This document shows, one piece after another, positions 43,001 to 51,396 of a DNA stretch of 64,000 nt (the stretch's first letter is position 1; each line of letters begins with the position of its first letter). The notes below the pieces were generated by a model. It was not told the origin of the DNA. It ran no database searches and was given only the letters and a program-made list of their open reading frames with translations. The DNA is from Microlunatus soli (lineage in GTDB: Bacteria; Actinomycetota; Actinomycetes; Propionibacteriales; Propionibacteriaceae): contig NZ_LT629772.1 in assembly GCF_900105385.1 (NCBI RefSeq), forward strand, positions 1,116,001 through 1,180,000. The letters are read 5' to 3'. The translations under genes were made by a program, and so were the position numbers.

Positions 43001-43579
43001 CTACCGACGGCTCGCCGGTCGGAGCCCGTCCAGCAGGATGTCGAGCAGTCGATCGGTCCTGACGGCCGGACCGGACTGGTGCGCGACGGTGAAGATGCCG
43101 ATCAGGACGGCCGCGACTTCCTCGGCGGAGACGTCTGCTCGAAGATCACCGCTGGTCCGGCCGGCGTCGAGCATCGCCGTGATCGCGGTGAGGATGTCGT
43201 CCCTCGTCCGGGCATGGGCGAGGTCGCCGGACTCGATCATCGCCAGCATGGTGTCGAGCATGCCGCCCTTGGTGGCGATCCATGCGCCGAACAGGTCCAT
43301 CCACCTGCGCAGCGCCTCCGCCGGCGACACCTCGGCGAGGAACTGCTGGGCGCCGTTGACCAGGCCGGCGACCTGATCCCGGTAGACGGCTTCCACCAGG
43401 GATTCACGGGTCGGAAAGTGCCGATAGAGCGTGCCGATACCGACGCCCGCCTGCCGAGCGATGGCACGCATCGAGGTGTCCGCGTCGGTGCCGGCGAAGG
43501 CGCGAGCGGCGACCGTGAGGAGTTGCTCGCGATTGCGGACGGCGTCCGCTCGCGTCGGCTGCGGTTCTGGACTGGACAA
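43001..43579 (-). CDS. TetR-family repressor
   Basis: A protein of 192 residues with an N-terminal TetR helix-turn-helix (MRAIARQAGVGIGTLYRHFPTRESL) read here as a landmark, and an all-helical ligand domain. It starts with TTG at 43579. It is divergent from the NADPH oxidoreductase, and a 29-bp inverted repeat lies between the two start codons. The likely role is self-repression and control of the reductase in response to an electrophile or quinone. Confidence 0.88.
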   Translation of the reverse strand: MSSPEPQPTRADAVRNREQLLTVAARAFAGTDADTSMRAIARQAGVGIGTLYRHFPTRESLVEAVYRDQVAGLVNGAQQFLAEVSPAEALRRWMDLFGAWIATKGGMLDTMLAMIESGDLAHARTRDDILTAITAMLDAGRTSGDLRADVSAEEVAAVLIGIFTVAHQSGPAVRTDRLLDILLDGLRPASRR

Positions 43580-43590
43580 AACGGATCACG

Positions 43591-43619
43591 CTCCGGATAC
43601 ACTGTGACGGTAACCGGAG
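43591..43619. promoter_or_regulatory. Inverted repeat operator for the TetR/oxidoreductase pair
   Basis: CTCCGGATAC (43591-43600) is inverted as GTAACCGGAG (43610-43619) with one mismatch and a 9-base centre. It overlaps the promoter space of both divergent genes, 12 bp from the repressor start and 44 bp from the oxidoreductase start. Confidence 0.7.
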
Positions 43620-43662
43620 CATAGTCCGGTTGATCCGGCTGGATGCACAAGGAGACACGGAG

Positions 43663-44619
43663 ATGCGAAATCGCAGCAATGAACCTCGGGCCGGCAGGAG
43701 CAGGGCGGTCCGCCTCGACGCCTTCGGCGGTCCGGAGGTGTTGACCGTCCAGGACGTGCCGGTGCCCCGGCCGGCACCCGGCCAGCTCCGCGTCCGGGTC
43801 ACCGCAGCGGGCTTGAATCCGATGGACTGGTTCATGACTGCCGACGACCGGACCGCATCACGGTTCGGGCTGACGCTGCCCGCGGGCTTCGGGACCGACT
43901 ATGCCGGGGTCGTCGACCGGGTCGGCGCCGGAGTGACCGGATACGCGAGCGGCGACCGGGTCTTCGGCGCGGCTCTGTCGCGAGCGGTCGCCGATTACGT
44001 CCTGGTCGAATCCGACGGTGACATCTCGACCGGCGTCGCCCACCTCACCCCGGACGCGGTCGACGACCGGACGGCCGCCACTCTGGCGATCGCGGGCAGC
44101 ACCGCGGCGGCAGCACTCGCGGCCCTGGATCTCGGACCGGACGACACCGTGCTGATGGGTGGAGCCGGTGGCGGGGTCGGCGTGTTCGCCGTCCAACTGG
44201 CACGGCTCGCGGGAGCTCGGGTGATCGGAACCGGTTCACCGTCGACCGCCGAGTTCCTCCGCAGCCTCGGTAGTGAACCGATCGCGTACGGGGACGGGCT
44301 GATCGAGAGGATCCGCGCCCTCGACGCAGGCCCGATCACCGCGGCGGCGGACCTGCACGGGACCGACACCGTCCAGGTCGCCCGTCAACTCGGAGTACCG
44401 GATCGCCGGATCTGCACCATCGCCGCACGGGTCGACGGAATCCCGGCTGCGAACGGCGCCACCGCCGGTCCCGAGGCTCTGCAGCACATCGCAGGCCTGA
44501 TAGCTGCGGGCAAGCTGCACGTCCCGATCGCGGCGACCTTCCCGATCGACGAGATCCGTTCCGCGGTCGAGCTCCAATCGACCAGGCACGCTCACGGCAA
44601 GATCGTGATCGACCTCTGA
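43663..44619 (+). CDS. NADP-dependent quinone-oxidoreductase-like protein (MDR family)
   Basis: A protein of 318 residues: GroES-like N-terminal half (VRVTAAGLNPMDWF, AGFGTDYAGVVDRVG) and Rossmann half with LMGGAGGGVGVFAVQLARLAG. The zinc-binding Cys residues of alcohol dehydrogenases are absent, placing it with zinc-free quinone oxidoreductases. The ATG at 43663 is preceded by AAGGAG. It is likely repressed by the divergent TetR. Confidence 0.88.
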   Translation: MRNRSNEPRAGRSRAVRLDAFGGPEVLTVQDVPVPRPAPGQLRVRVTAAGLNPMDWFMTADDRTASRFGLTLPAGFGTDYAGVVDRVGAGVTGYASGDRVFGAALSRAVADYVLVESDGDISTGVAHLTPDAVDDRTAATLAIAGSTAAAALAALDLGPDDTVLMGGAGGGVGVFAVQLARLAGARVIGTGSPSTAEFLRSLGSEPIAYGDGLIERIRALDAGPITAAADLHGTDTVQVARQLGVPDRRICTIAARVDGIPAANGATAGPEALQHIAGLIAAGKLHVPIAATFPIDEIRSAVELQSTRHAHGKIVIDL

Positions 44620-44634
44620 ACCGACGGTGATTCG

Positions 44635-46137
44635 TCAGCCCTTGTGTTCCCGCCAGGTCCGCTCGAAGGGCAGCCGCCAGGCGTGCGGGGCGATCAGTTG
44701 ATGGATCGCGTTCGGCCCCCAGGAGCCCTGCGGGTACGGCTTGACCGGCGGCTCCATGTGCAGCAGATATTCCGAGCGTTCCCACAGCGCCTCGATGCCT
44801 TCTGCGGTGGTGAACAGGGTGTGGTCGCCGCGCATCGCGTCCAGCAGCAGCCGCTCGTAGGCCTCCAGTACGTCGCCGGCGCTCTCGGTCTCCTCGGTGG
44901 AGAACTGCATCGACAGCTTGTCCAACCGCATCCCCGGGCCGGGCCGCTTGCCGTAGAAGGACAGCGACACCTTGGACTCGTCGGCCAGGTCGAAGGTCAG
45001 GTGATCCGGCCCCTGGGAGCCGACACCGGAACCGCCGGGGAACATCGACTTCGGCGCCTCCTTGAAGGCGATCGAGATGATCCGTTGCCCCTCGGCCATC
45101 CGCTTGCCGGTCCGCAGGTAGAACGGCACCCCGGCCCACCGCCAGTTGTCGATCCCGACCTTGAGCGCGATGAACGTCTCGGTCTCCGAATCCCGGGCGA
45201 CACCCTCCTCCTGCCGGTAACCCATGTACTGGCCGCGGACAACGCAGGCCGGGTCGATCGGCTCCAACGAACGGAAGACCTTGTTCTTCTCCTCGCTGAT
45301 CGCCCGCGGCTCCAGCGCGGTCGGCGTCTCCATCGCGACGAAGGCCAGCACCTGGAACAGATGGGTGACCACCATGTCCTTGTAGGCACCGGTGGCCTCG
45401 TAGAAGTTGGCCCGCCGGTCCAGCCCGAGGGTCTCGGGGATGTCGATCTGGATGTGATCGATGAAATTGCGGTTCCAGATCGGCTCGAACAGGCCGTTGG
45501 CGAACCGGAACGCCAGGATGTTGAGCGCGGCCTCCTTGCCCAGGAAGTGATCGATCCGGAAGATCTGCTCCTCGTCGAAGGTCTCGTGCACCTGGTTGTT
45601 CAGGGTGATCGCGCTGGCCAGGTCGGTGCCGAACGGCTTTTCCATGATCACCCGGGACCGTTCCACCAGGTCGGCGTCCCGCAGGGTGCCGATCACGGCC
45701 GGCGCTGCCTTGGGCGGGACGCTGAGGTAGTGGATCCGTTGGGTGTCGCCGCCGAGCCGCTCCTCGGCCGCCTTGACCGCAGCAGCCAACCCCTCGGCCC
45801 CGGCCGAGGACGGCACGTAGGTCAGCTTGTCGGAGAACTGGAACCATTGCTCGCGATCCAGCTGCCGATGACTGAACTCGCGGATCGCCTGGGAGGCGAA
45901 CTTGCGGAAGCCGTCGTCGTCCATCTCCTCCAGTGAGGTGCCGACCACCTCGATGTCGGGGACGAGCTCGGACAACGACAGATGTGCCAGCCCGGGAAGC
46001 AACTTGCGTCGGGCAAGATCACCGGTCGCACCGAACAACACGATCACATGCGGACTGACCGGTTGATCCTCCCGCAGCGACGGATGCGCACCGGGTGCGG
46101 GATAGGCAACGGTCTGGACGGTCGGTGCTTCGCTCAC
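44635..46137 (-). CDS. zwf: Glucose-6-phosphate 1-dehydrogenase
   Basis: A protein of 500 residues. The nucleotide motif is GATGDLARRKLLPGL near residues 36-50, the active-site segment is RIDHFLGKEAALNI with its His, and FYEATGAYKDMVVTHLFQ follows. It oxidises glucose-6-phosphate to 6-phosphogluconolactone, feeding the pentose-phosphate pathway and NADPH. The GTG start at 46137 follows no strong ribosome site. No other pentose-phosphate gene is adjacent. A long palindrome lies 115 bp upstream. Confidence 0.96.
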   Translation of the reverse strand: MSEAPTVQTVAYPAPGAHPSLREDQPVSPHVIVLFGATGDLARRKLLPGLAHLSLSELVPDIEVVGTSLEEMDDDGFRKFASQAIREFSHRQLDREQWFQFSDKLTYVPSSAGAEGLAAAVKAAEERLGGDTQRIHYLSVPPKAAPAVIGTLRDADLVERSRVIMEKPFGTDLASAITLNNQVHETFDEEQIFRIDHFLGKEAALNILAFRFANGLFEPIWNRNFIDHIQIDIPETLGLDRRANFYEATGAYKDMVVTHLFQVLAFVAMETPTALEPRAISEEKNKVFRSLEPIDPACVVRGQYMGYRQEEGVARDSETETFIALKVGIDNWRWAGVPFYLRTGKRMAEGQRIISIAFKEAPKSMFPGGSGVGSQGPDHLTFDLADESKVSLSFYGKRPGPGMRLDKLSMQFSTEETESAGDVLEAYERLLLDAMRGDHTLFTTAEGIEALWERSEYLLHMEPPVKPYPQGSWGPNAIHQLIAPHAWRLPFERTWREHKG

Positions 46138-46252
46138 GCATCCGATGCTGCCACTAGAGCCAGGTTTTGTCTGCAGGAGGGTGCCCGTCGGGTCCCCGGG
46201 GTCGGTGCATCGTGGTCGCCGGCAATGTCGCCACGTTCCGTCCGGTGGATCG

Positions 46253-46420
46253 CTAGTGGTGTGTTGCTGAAATAGGTTGACGTTTGGCGGTGTCCAGGTG
46301 CGTGCAGCGCAAGGCGGCGTCGCGAAGGCATACCGGGCGTATGTCGAGCGATCGCCAACGCAGCGATGTGCGTGCCTGGGCGCCGCGAAACGTCAACAAA
46401 TTTCAGCAACGCGCCACTAG
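46253..46420. mobile_element. 168-bp near-palindromic element (MITE-like)
   Basis: The element starts CTAGTGG and ends CCACTAG. Its outer 45 bp on each side are inverted copies at roughly 85 percent identity, including GTTGCTGAAAT and GTTGACGTTT. Inner arms are weaker, and the centre is GGCATACCGGGCGTATGTC. The whole could fold into one long hairpin. It encodes nothing and contains no transposase. Structure and position between genes fit a miniature inverted-repeat element; mobility is not shown. Confidence 0.7.
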
Positions 46421-46429
46421 GCTGCCCGG

Positions 46430-47341
46430 GTGCCTCAGCCAGGTTGGTATCCCGATCCGGACCGGACCCCCGGTCGCTACCGATTCTGGACCGGTACGGC
46501 GTGGTCGGACCGGACGACCTTCGAACCGCCCGCCGGTGCCGGGCAACCCTCCGCCGGACCGCGACCGGCTCGTTCCCGTCGCGGGATGCTGATCGTGATC
46601 GCGGCCGTGCTGGTCGTTCTGGTGGTCGTGGTGATCTCCGTCGTCGCGGTGTCCCGGCACCGGGCCGTCGTCGGAGAACCCACCAACGTCCCCAGCTCGA
46701 CGGTCAGCGGATGGGACGATTCGAGCCCGTACCCGTCGGCCCCGCCGACCAACTCTGCCAGTCCGAGTGCCGACAATTCCGTCGAGCCGGTGCCGTCCGC
46801 ACACCCCGAGGCCTGCGATCAGTACGTCCCCGGCTCGCCGCCGGACCAGGCCTCTGACGATCGGGTGTCCGGCGGCCGGTTGTCCTTCGCCAAGCTGCCC
46901 GCCGACTGGCAGGGTCCCGACCCGGTCTCCCGGTTCCCGTTCAGCCGCGGATCGATGTACCAGCATCAAGCGCTGCCGGAGGAGTTGAGCTGGGAGGCCA
47001 GCGCCTACGTCGGCACCAGCACCTATCCCGAGCACAGTGATCTTGATCGGGCCAGCAACCAGCTGCTGCAATGCGTGGCCACCAGCGACTTCTACACCAG
47101 CGTCGACGTCAAGATCACCGAGAACAGTGCGAAGTCGATCACGATCGGCGGGAAGCGCGGCGTGCAACGCGACGCCCTGCTGCGCTTCGAACATCCGGAC
47201 CTGAAGACCACCGGCTCGCGTCTGCGAATCATCCTGGTACAGACCTATCCGATGAGCTACTACTTCCAGGCGGTCCCGAAGGAACGCACCGATCTGATCA
47301 AGGAACTCGACGCCGCAACCGCCTCTCTGATGGTCGAGTAG
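46430..47341 (+). CDS. DUF2510 membrane protein
   Basis: A protein of 303 residues. The N-terminus is a DUF2510 module (PGWYPDPDRTPGRYRFWTG, ending near AWSD), a single membrane helix covers about residues 52-74, and a Ser/Pro-rich extracellular linker leads to a C-terminal domain of about 170 residues that I do not recognise. The DUF2510 part is cytoplasmic by orientation. The GTG start lies only 10 bp after the palindromic element, so the element forms its leader or promoter region. Confidence 0.82.
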   Translation: MPQPGWYPDPDRTPGRYRFWTGTAWSDRTTFEPPAGAGQPSAGPRPARSRRGMLIVIAAVLVVLVVVVISVVAVSRHRAVVGEPTNVPSSTVSGWDDSSPYPSAPPTNSASPSADNSVEPVPSAHPEACDQYVPGSPPDQASDDRVSGGRLSFAKLPADWQGPDPVSRFPFSRGSMYQHQALPEELSWEASAYVGTSTYPEHSDLDRASNQLLQCVATSDFYTSVDVKITENSAKSITIGGKRGVQRDALLRFEHPDLKTTGSRLRIILVQTYPMSYYFQAVPKERTDLIKELDAATASLMVE

Positions 47342-47438
47342 TCCGCAGCCACGACCCCGGGCCCGCGGAACGACCACGATGGTCCCGGACGTCGGGACGC
47401 ACCCGATCGGACGGGGCGCAGGTCAGACCGCCCACAGG

Positions 47439-48035
47439 TCAGACGGCCCGCAGCCCGGCAACGATCACGTCGGTCAGCCGACCGAGCTCGGCGTCGTTCA
47501 TCGGCTCGCGACGGCGGACCAGTCGGATCAGCAGCGGCGCGATCAACAGGTCGAGACCGAGCTCGAGATCGATGTCGGCGGCGAGTTCACCCCGATCGAT
47601 CGCGCGGGTCAGAACCGTCGACGCCGCGATCCGACGCGGCCGGTCGACCACGTCGTGCAGGGCGGCCTCGAGGTCGCGGTTGCGGCTGGTCTCGACCAGG
47701 ACGTCGAGGGCGATCCGTCGGATCCGTGGATCGGCGACCTGCGCGTGGATCAGCTCCAGAAAGCCGCGGGCGTCGCCGACCAGCGAGCCGGTGTCCGGAA
47801 CCTCGGGCAGATAATCCTGTGTCGCGGCGCCGATCAGGTCGACCACCATGGCTTGTTTGGACGGCCAGCGACGATACACCGCGGCCTTGCCGACGCCCGC
47901 CGAGCGGGCGACCGCCTCCATCGACATCCGGGCGTAGCCGCCCTCCGCCAGCTGGTCGAACATGGCGGCGCTGATCGCGACCGTCACAGACTCTTGGAGC
48001 ACCGCAGCTCCTGCCGGTTCCCGCCTGGTCGTCAT
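47439..48035 (-). CDS. TetR-family repressor
   Basis: A protein of 198 residues with the DNA-binding region MSMEAVARSAGVGKAAVYRRWPSKQ (landmark) and a TetR_C-type helical domain. It is divergent from the lactonase-like gene, and two identical-arm palindromes lie in the shared promoter, so it probably controls both genes. The ATG at 48035 is the natural start. Confidence 0.9.
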   Translation of the reverse strand: MTTRREPAGAAVLQESVTVAISAAMFDQLAEGGYARMSMEAVARSAGVGKAAVYRRWPSKQAMVVDLIGAATQDYLPEVPDTGSLVGDARGFLELIHAQVADPRIRRIALDVLVETSRNRDLEAALHDVVDRPRRIAASTVLTRAIDRGELAADIDLELGLDLLIAPLLIRLVRRREPMNDAELGRLTDVIVAGLRAV

Positions 48036-48054
48036 CGGTCGATGGTATCGCGAC

Positions 48055-48070
48055 GGAACGGTTGCGTTCC
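48055..48070. promoter_or_regulatory. TetR operator, copy 1
   Basis: GGAACGGTTGCGTTCC has perfect 6-base arms, 20 bp upstream of the repressor start codon. Confidence 0.75.
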
Positions 48071-48100
48071 ATTGCTGACGCGTCTAGCATCGCTAACGAC

Positions 48101-48116
48101 GGAACGGTATCGTTCC
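48101..48116. promoter_or_regulatory. TetR operator, copy 2
   Basis: GGAACGGTATCGTTCC has the same arms as copy 1 at a 46-bp interval, 33 bp upstream of the lactonase-like start. Confidence 0.75.
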
Positions 48117-48149
48117 ATCGTCGCTCGGGGAGAATCAGGAAGCGAAGTC

Positions 48150-49121
48150 ATGAAGATCTATCCGCTGCGCATCGGCCGCACCAAGGTCCCGTACGGTCAG
48201 TTCTACGGCGGCCTGCAGGGATTCTCACTCGCCGATTTCGCCGCCGACAAGGACCACTTCATCTGGGTTCCGATCCATGCCTACCTGATCGATCACCCGA
48301 CCGTCGGCCCTGTCCTGGTCGACACCGGAATCAGCGCCGCGCAGACGGCGCACGTCGACTACTACGCCGGATCGATCATGGAACATGTGATGGACGTCGA
48401 CGAGTACGCGCTGCCGGCGGACCAGACCATCACCGCCCAGCTGGGTCTGTTGGGCTACCAGCCCGGTGACATCCGCGCCGTGATCATCACCCATTTCCAC
48501 GAGGACCACATCGGCGAGCTGAACCTCTTCGCGCATGCTCCGGTCTACCTGGGCGCAGCGGAATACGCGGCCAGGAACGATCGCCTCCTCGGTCTGGTGC
48601 CGCTGGCCTACCCACCGTCGATCGCGGCCGTCAGCGATTGGCGACCACTCGATTTCACCGGTCCCGGCATCGGCGGATTCGCCGGCTCGGCTGATCTGTT
48701 CGGCGACCGGAGCGTGATCGCGTTGCCGACCCCCGGCCACAGCCCGGGCAGCACCAGTGTGCTGGTGGATCAACGGTTCTTGCTCACCGGTGACGCGATG
48801 TACACGATCCGGCACCTTGCCGTCGACCAGGTCCGGGCGATCCAAGTGGGCGATGAGTCGCAGTACGTCGACTCGATCCGTCGCATCCATTGGCTCCGGC
48901 GAGCGGTACCGGAGTTGATCATCCTGACCGCACACGATCACACCGACTACGGCACCCGGATGATCTCTGGTCTTGCCACCGGAGAGCTGGCCGACGCAGA
49001 TCTGGCCTGGGCCAAGGCCTACGAGGTCGCGACCTTCGACGAGATGGCGAACCTGAATCCGGCCCGCCTCCCACGGTTCGTTCCGGCGTGCCGCGCCGGT
49101 GAGGTCGGCCACGCCGCCTAG
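48150..49121 (+). CDS. Metallo-beta-lactamase-fold hydrolase, AHL-lactonase-like
   Basis: A protein of 323 residues with an intact metal motif ITHFHEDHIGEL, followed by PTPGHSPGSTSVLV and LLTGDAMYT. The layout resembles N-acyl-homoserine-lactone lactonases and related lactonases or esterases. The ATG follows AGGAAGCGA. TetR control through the palindromes at 48055 and 48101 suggests induction by a small molecule, possibly the substrate or its product. Substrate is not proved. Confidence 0.86.
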   Translation: MKIYPLRIGRTKVPYGQFYGGLQGFSLADFAADKDHFIWVPIHAYLIDHPTVGPVLVDTGISAAQTAHVDYYAGSIMEHVMDVDEYALPADQTITAQLGLLGYQPGDIRAVIITHFHEDHIGELNLFAHAPVYLGAAEYAARNDRLLGLVPLAYPPSIAAVSDWRPLDFTGPGIGGFAGSADLFGDRSVIALPTPGHSPGSTSVLVDQRFLLTGDAMYTIRHLAVDQVRAIQVGDESQYVDSIRRIHWLRRAVPELIILTAHDHTDYGTRMISGLATGELADADLAWAKAYEVATFDEMANLNPARLPRFVPACRAGEVGHAA

Positions 49122-49201
49122 CGCAGATTGAGCCGTTCGGCCGTTGTGAGGACTCCCGATGCAGTCCGGTCGCACGGTGCACGAGCGACGGCGGGCCGGG
49201 G

Positions 49202-49247
49202 CCGCCGCGGGCCGCTGATCGTGATCGCCGCCAGTGGCCCGCGGTGG
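49202..49247. terminator. Bidirectional hairpin between convergent genes
   Basis: CCGCCGCGGGCC pairs with GGCCCGCGGTGG (one mismatch) over a 22-base loop between the lactonase-like gene and the end of the long catabolic operon. Confidence 0.6.
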
Positions 49248-49264
49248 CAGAACGAGTTGCCGGG

Positions 49265-50209
49265 TCAGGCGAGTCCGACGCCGTCCCGACCTGGCGCGGC
49301 GAGCTTGTCGAGCTCGACCCAGACGTCGTCGGGGATCGGCCAGTCCGCCAGCTGCAGCGTCTGTTCGATCCGTTCGGGGGAGGACATCCCGACGACCGTG
49401 GATGTGACGCGCGGATCGCGGAGTGAGAACTGTACGGCCGCGGCGGCCAGCGGGACATCGGCCCGCTGACAGCACTCTTCGATCCGTTCGACGCGCGCGA
49501 TGGTTTCCGGAGAGGCCGGTTGGTAGCAATAGTTCGGTACGGCGCGCGGCCCGCGCACCAACATCCCACCGCCGTACGGGGCGGCATTGACGAACGCCAT
49601 TCCGCGATCCACCGCGTCGTCGATCAGCGGATCTGCCGAGGAATCGACCAAGGTGTAGCGATTGTGGCTCAGGACGACGTCGAACACGTCCAGGGCGACG
49701 TACTGTCGTTCCAGGTCGATCGGCCCTCCGGCCACCCCGATGAAGTCGATCACACCCTGGCTGCGCAGCTCGGTCAATGCCTCGACGCAACCGCCCGGTG
49801 CCGTTGCTTCGGCAAAGCTGATCCGTTCGGGATCGTGCAGGTAGACCAGTTGCAGATGATCTTGCCCGAGGCGCTGCAGGCTCTCCTCCACCGACGCCCG
49901 CACCCGGTCACCGGAGAAGTCGTCGCTGCCCGGCAGCGGATCCACCTTGGTGGCCAGCAGATAGTCGTCCGGCAGTCCGCCGACCTCGGCGATCGCGCGT
50001 CCGATCCGCCGTTCGCTCTCCCCCTCGCCGTAGTTGTTCGAGGTGTCGATGAAGTTCAGCGGACCGGCCAGGGAACGCTTGATCGTCGAGATCGCCTGCT
50101 CGGCAGCGACTTCGTAGCCGTACTGTGCGGGGAAGTTGCCCAGCGGGCTGGTGCCGATGCACAGCGGCGTGACGGAGAGGCCGGTCTTTCCGAGGGTGTT
50201 TCGTTGCAT
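49265..50209 (-). CDS. Aldo/keto reductase
   Basis: A protein of 314 residues of the aldo/keto reductase fold: LGKTGLSVTPLCIGTSPLG, FIDTSNNYGEGESERRIG with the catalytic Asp-Tyr, LLATKVDP with the Lys, and LVYLHDPE with the His. It resembles D-threo-aldose or L-fucose dehydrogenases. It is the last gene of the operon from 58866. AAGGA precedes the ATG at 50209; an ATG at 50230 has weaker support. Confidence 0.88.
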   Translation of the reverse strand: MQRNTLGKTGLSVTPLCIGTSPLGNFPAQYGYEVAAEQAISTIKRSLAGPLNFIDTSNNYGEGESERRIGRAIAEVGGLPDDYLLATKVDPLPGSDDFSGDRVRASVEESLQRLGQDHLQLVYLHDPERISFAEATAPGGCVEALTELRSQGVIDFIGVAGGPIDLERQYVALDVFDVVLSHNRYTLVDSSADPLIDDAVDRGMAFVNAAPYGGGMLVRGPRAVPNYCYQPASPETIARVERIEECCQRADVPLAAAAVQFSLRDPRVTSTVVGMSSPERIEQTLQLADWPIPDDVWVELDKLAAPGRDGVGLA

Positions 50210-50250
50210 ACGTCGTTCATCCTTGATCATCGGGTCGAAAGGGAACGCAG

Positions 50251-51276
50251 CTACCCAGCGGGAGCTGCGGTGCTGGCGCGGACCACCAGCTCGGGCGGGA
50301 CGATGGGTTGGGGTTCCAGTTCATGGTTGTTGATCAGCTGCAGGAGCCGACCGACGCACCGCCGCCCGACCTCGGCGAAGTCGAGTCGTACGGTCGTCAA
50401 CGGCGGCTGGTAGAAGGCCGACTCCGGGGTGTCGTCGAACCCGACGACACTGATATCGCCCGGCACCGAGACACCTGACTCGGCGAGGGCCTGCAGCACA
50501 CCCAACGCCGTCTGGTCGTTTGCGACGAACACCGCGGTCGCGTCGGAATCCTGTGCCAGGTGCTTGCCGGCACGGTAGCCGGAGGCTGAGCTCCAGTCGC
50601 CGGCGATCGGATCGTGCGCCACCCGTCCGGCAGCGGCCAGTTCCTCGCGCCAGCCCCGCAGGCGGGCCTCGGTACCGAGCCAGCCGGGCGGACCGCTGAC
50701 CTGGTGCACGGTCCGGTGCCCGAGCTCGAGCAGATGACGGGTAGCCAACCGTGCACCTTCGACCTCGTCGACGGCAACCATGGTGGTGCCGTTGTCGAGG
50801 CCAGGCTCGAATCTCACCAAAGGCACGTCGGCGCTCATCCCCTCGACAGCATTCGCTGCCGCGGTCACCGGCGCGATCAGGATCATGCCGTCGACGAAGT
50901 CCCGGGTGAAGTTGTCCAACGCCACCCGCATGCTTCCCCGGCTGGCGTCGGCAAGAGTGAGCAAGCTGGTCGTGTAACCGGCCTGCCGAGCGGCCTCGGC
51001 GGCCGCGAACAACAGAACCGACGGCCCGTACAGCGAGGTACCGATCGAGATGACTCCCAGGTTCATCGTGCGCCGCGACGCCAGAGCGCGGGCCGACGCA
51101 TTTCGTCGGTATCCGAGCTGCTCGACCGCGGTCTCCACGCGATGCCGGATCTCGTCGCTGACCAGTGGGCTGCCGTTCAGGACTCGCGACACCGTCTGGT
51201 GGGAAACGCCGGCCAGACGCGCTACATCGCGCATCACCGGAGCGCGTCGCTCATCCTCGGGGCGGGTCGGTGTCAT
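50251..51276 (-). CDS. LacI-family transcriptional regulator
   Basis: A protein of 341 residues. The N-terminal HTH is MRDVARLAGVSHQTVSRVLNG (landmark) with the hinge ARALASRRT, followed by a periplasmic-binding-type ligand domain ending in VPPELVVRAST. It probably binds a sugar and represses the operon it sits in. GGGAG lies 8 nt before the ATG at 51276. A palindrome of LacI-operator type, TGTGACCGGTCACA, lies in the operon promoter at 58900. Confidence 0.92.
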   Translation of the reverse strand: MTPTRPEDERRAPVMRDVARLAGVSHQTVSRVLNGSPLVSDEIRHRVETAVEQLGYRRNASARALASRRTMNLGVISIGTSLYGPSVLLFAAAEAARQAGYTTSLLTLADASRGSMRVALDNFTRDFVDGMILIAPVTAAANAVEGMSADVPLVRFEPGLDNGTTMVAVDEVEGARLATRHLLELGHRTVHQVSGPPGWLGTEARLRGWREELAAAGRVAHDPIAGDWSSASGYRAGKHLAQDSDATAVFVANDQTALGVLQALAESGVSVPGDISVVGFDDTPESAFYQPPLTTVRLDFAEVGRRCVGRLLQLINNHELEPQPIVPPELVVRASTAAPAG

Positions 51277-51396
51277 CACGTTTCTCCCTTGTCTGCAGGA
51301 CCCGCCGCATCGGGCCGGCCATCGCGTTGTTGATCATCCACAGTGCTGATCGAGTCACATCCTGATCAGACTGGACCTGATCATGCAGGTTACTGA

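Noticed and set aside
47382-47398. Terminator between the DUF2510 and TetR genes
   Set aside because: GTCCCG/CGGGAC gives only a 6-bp stem with no T-run, so it is too weak to list as a feature.
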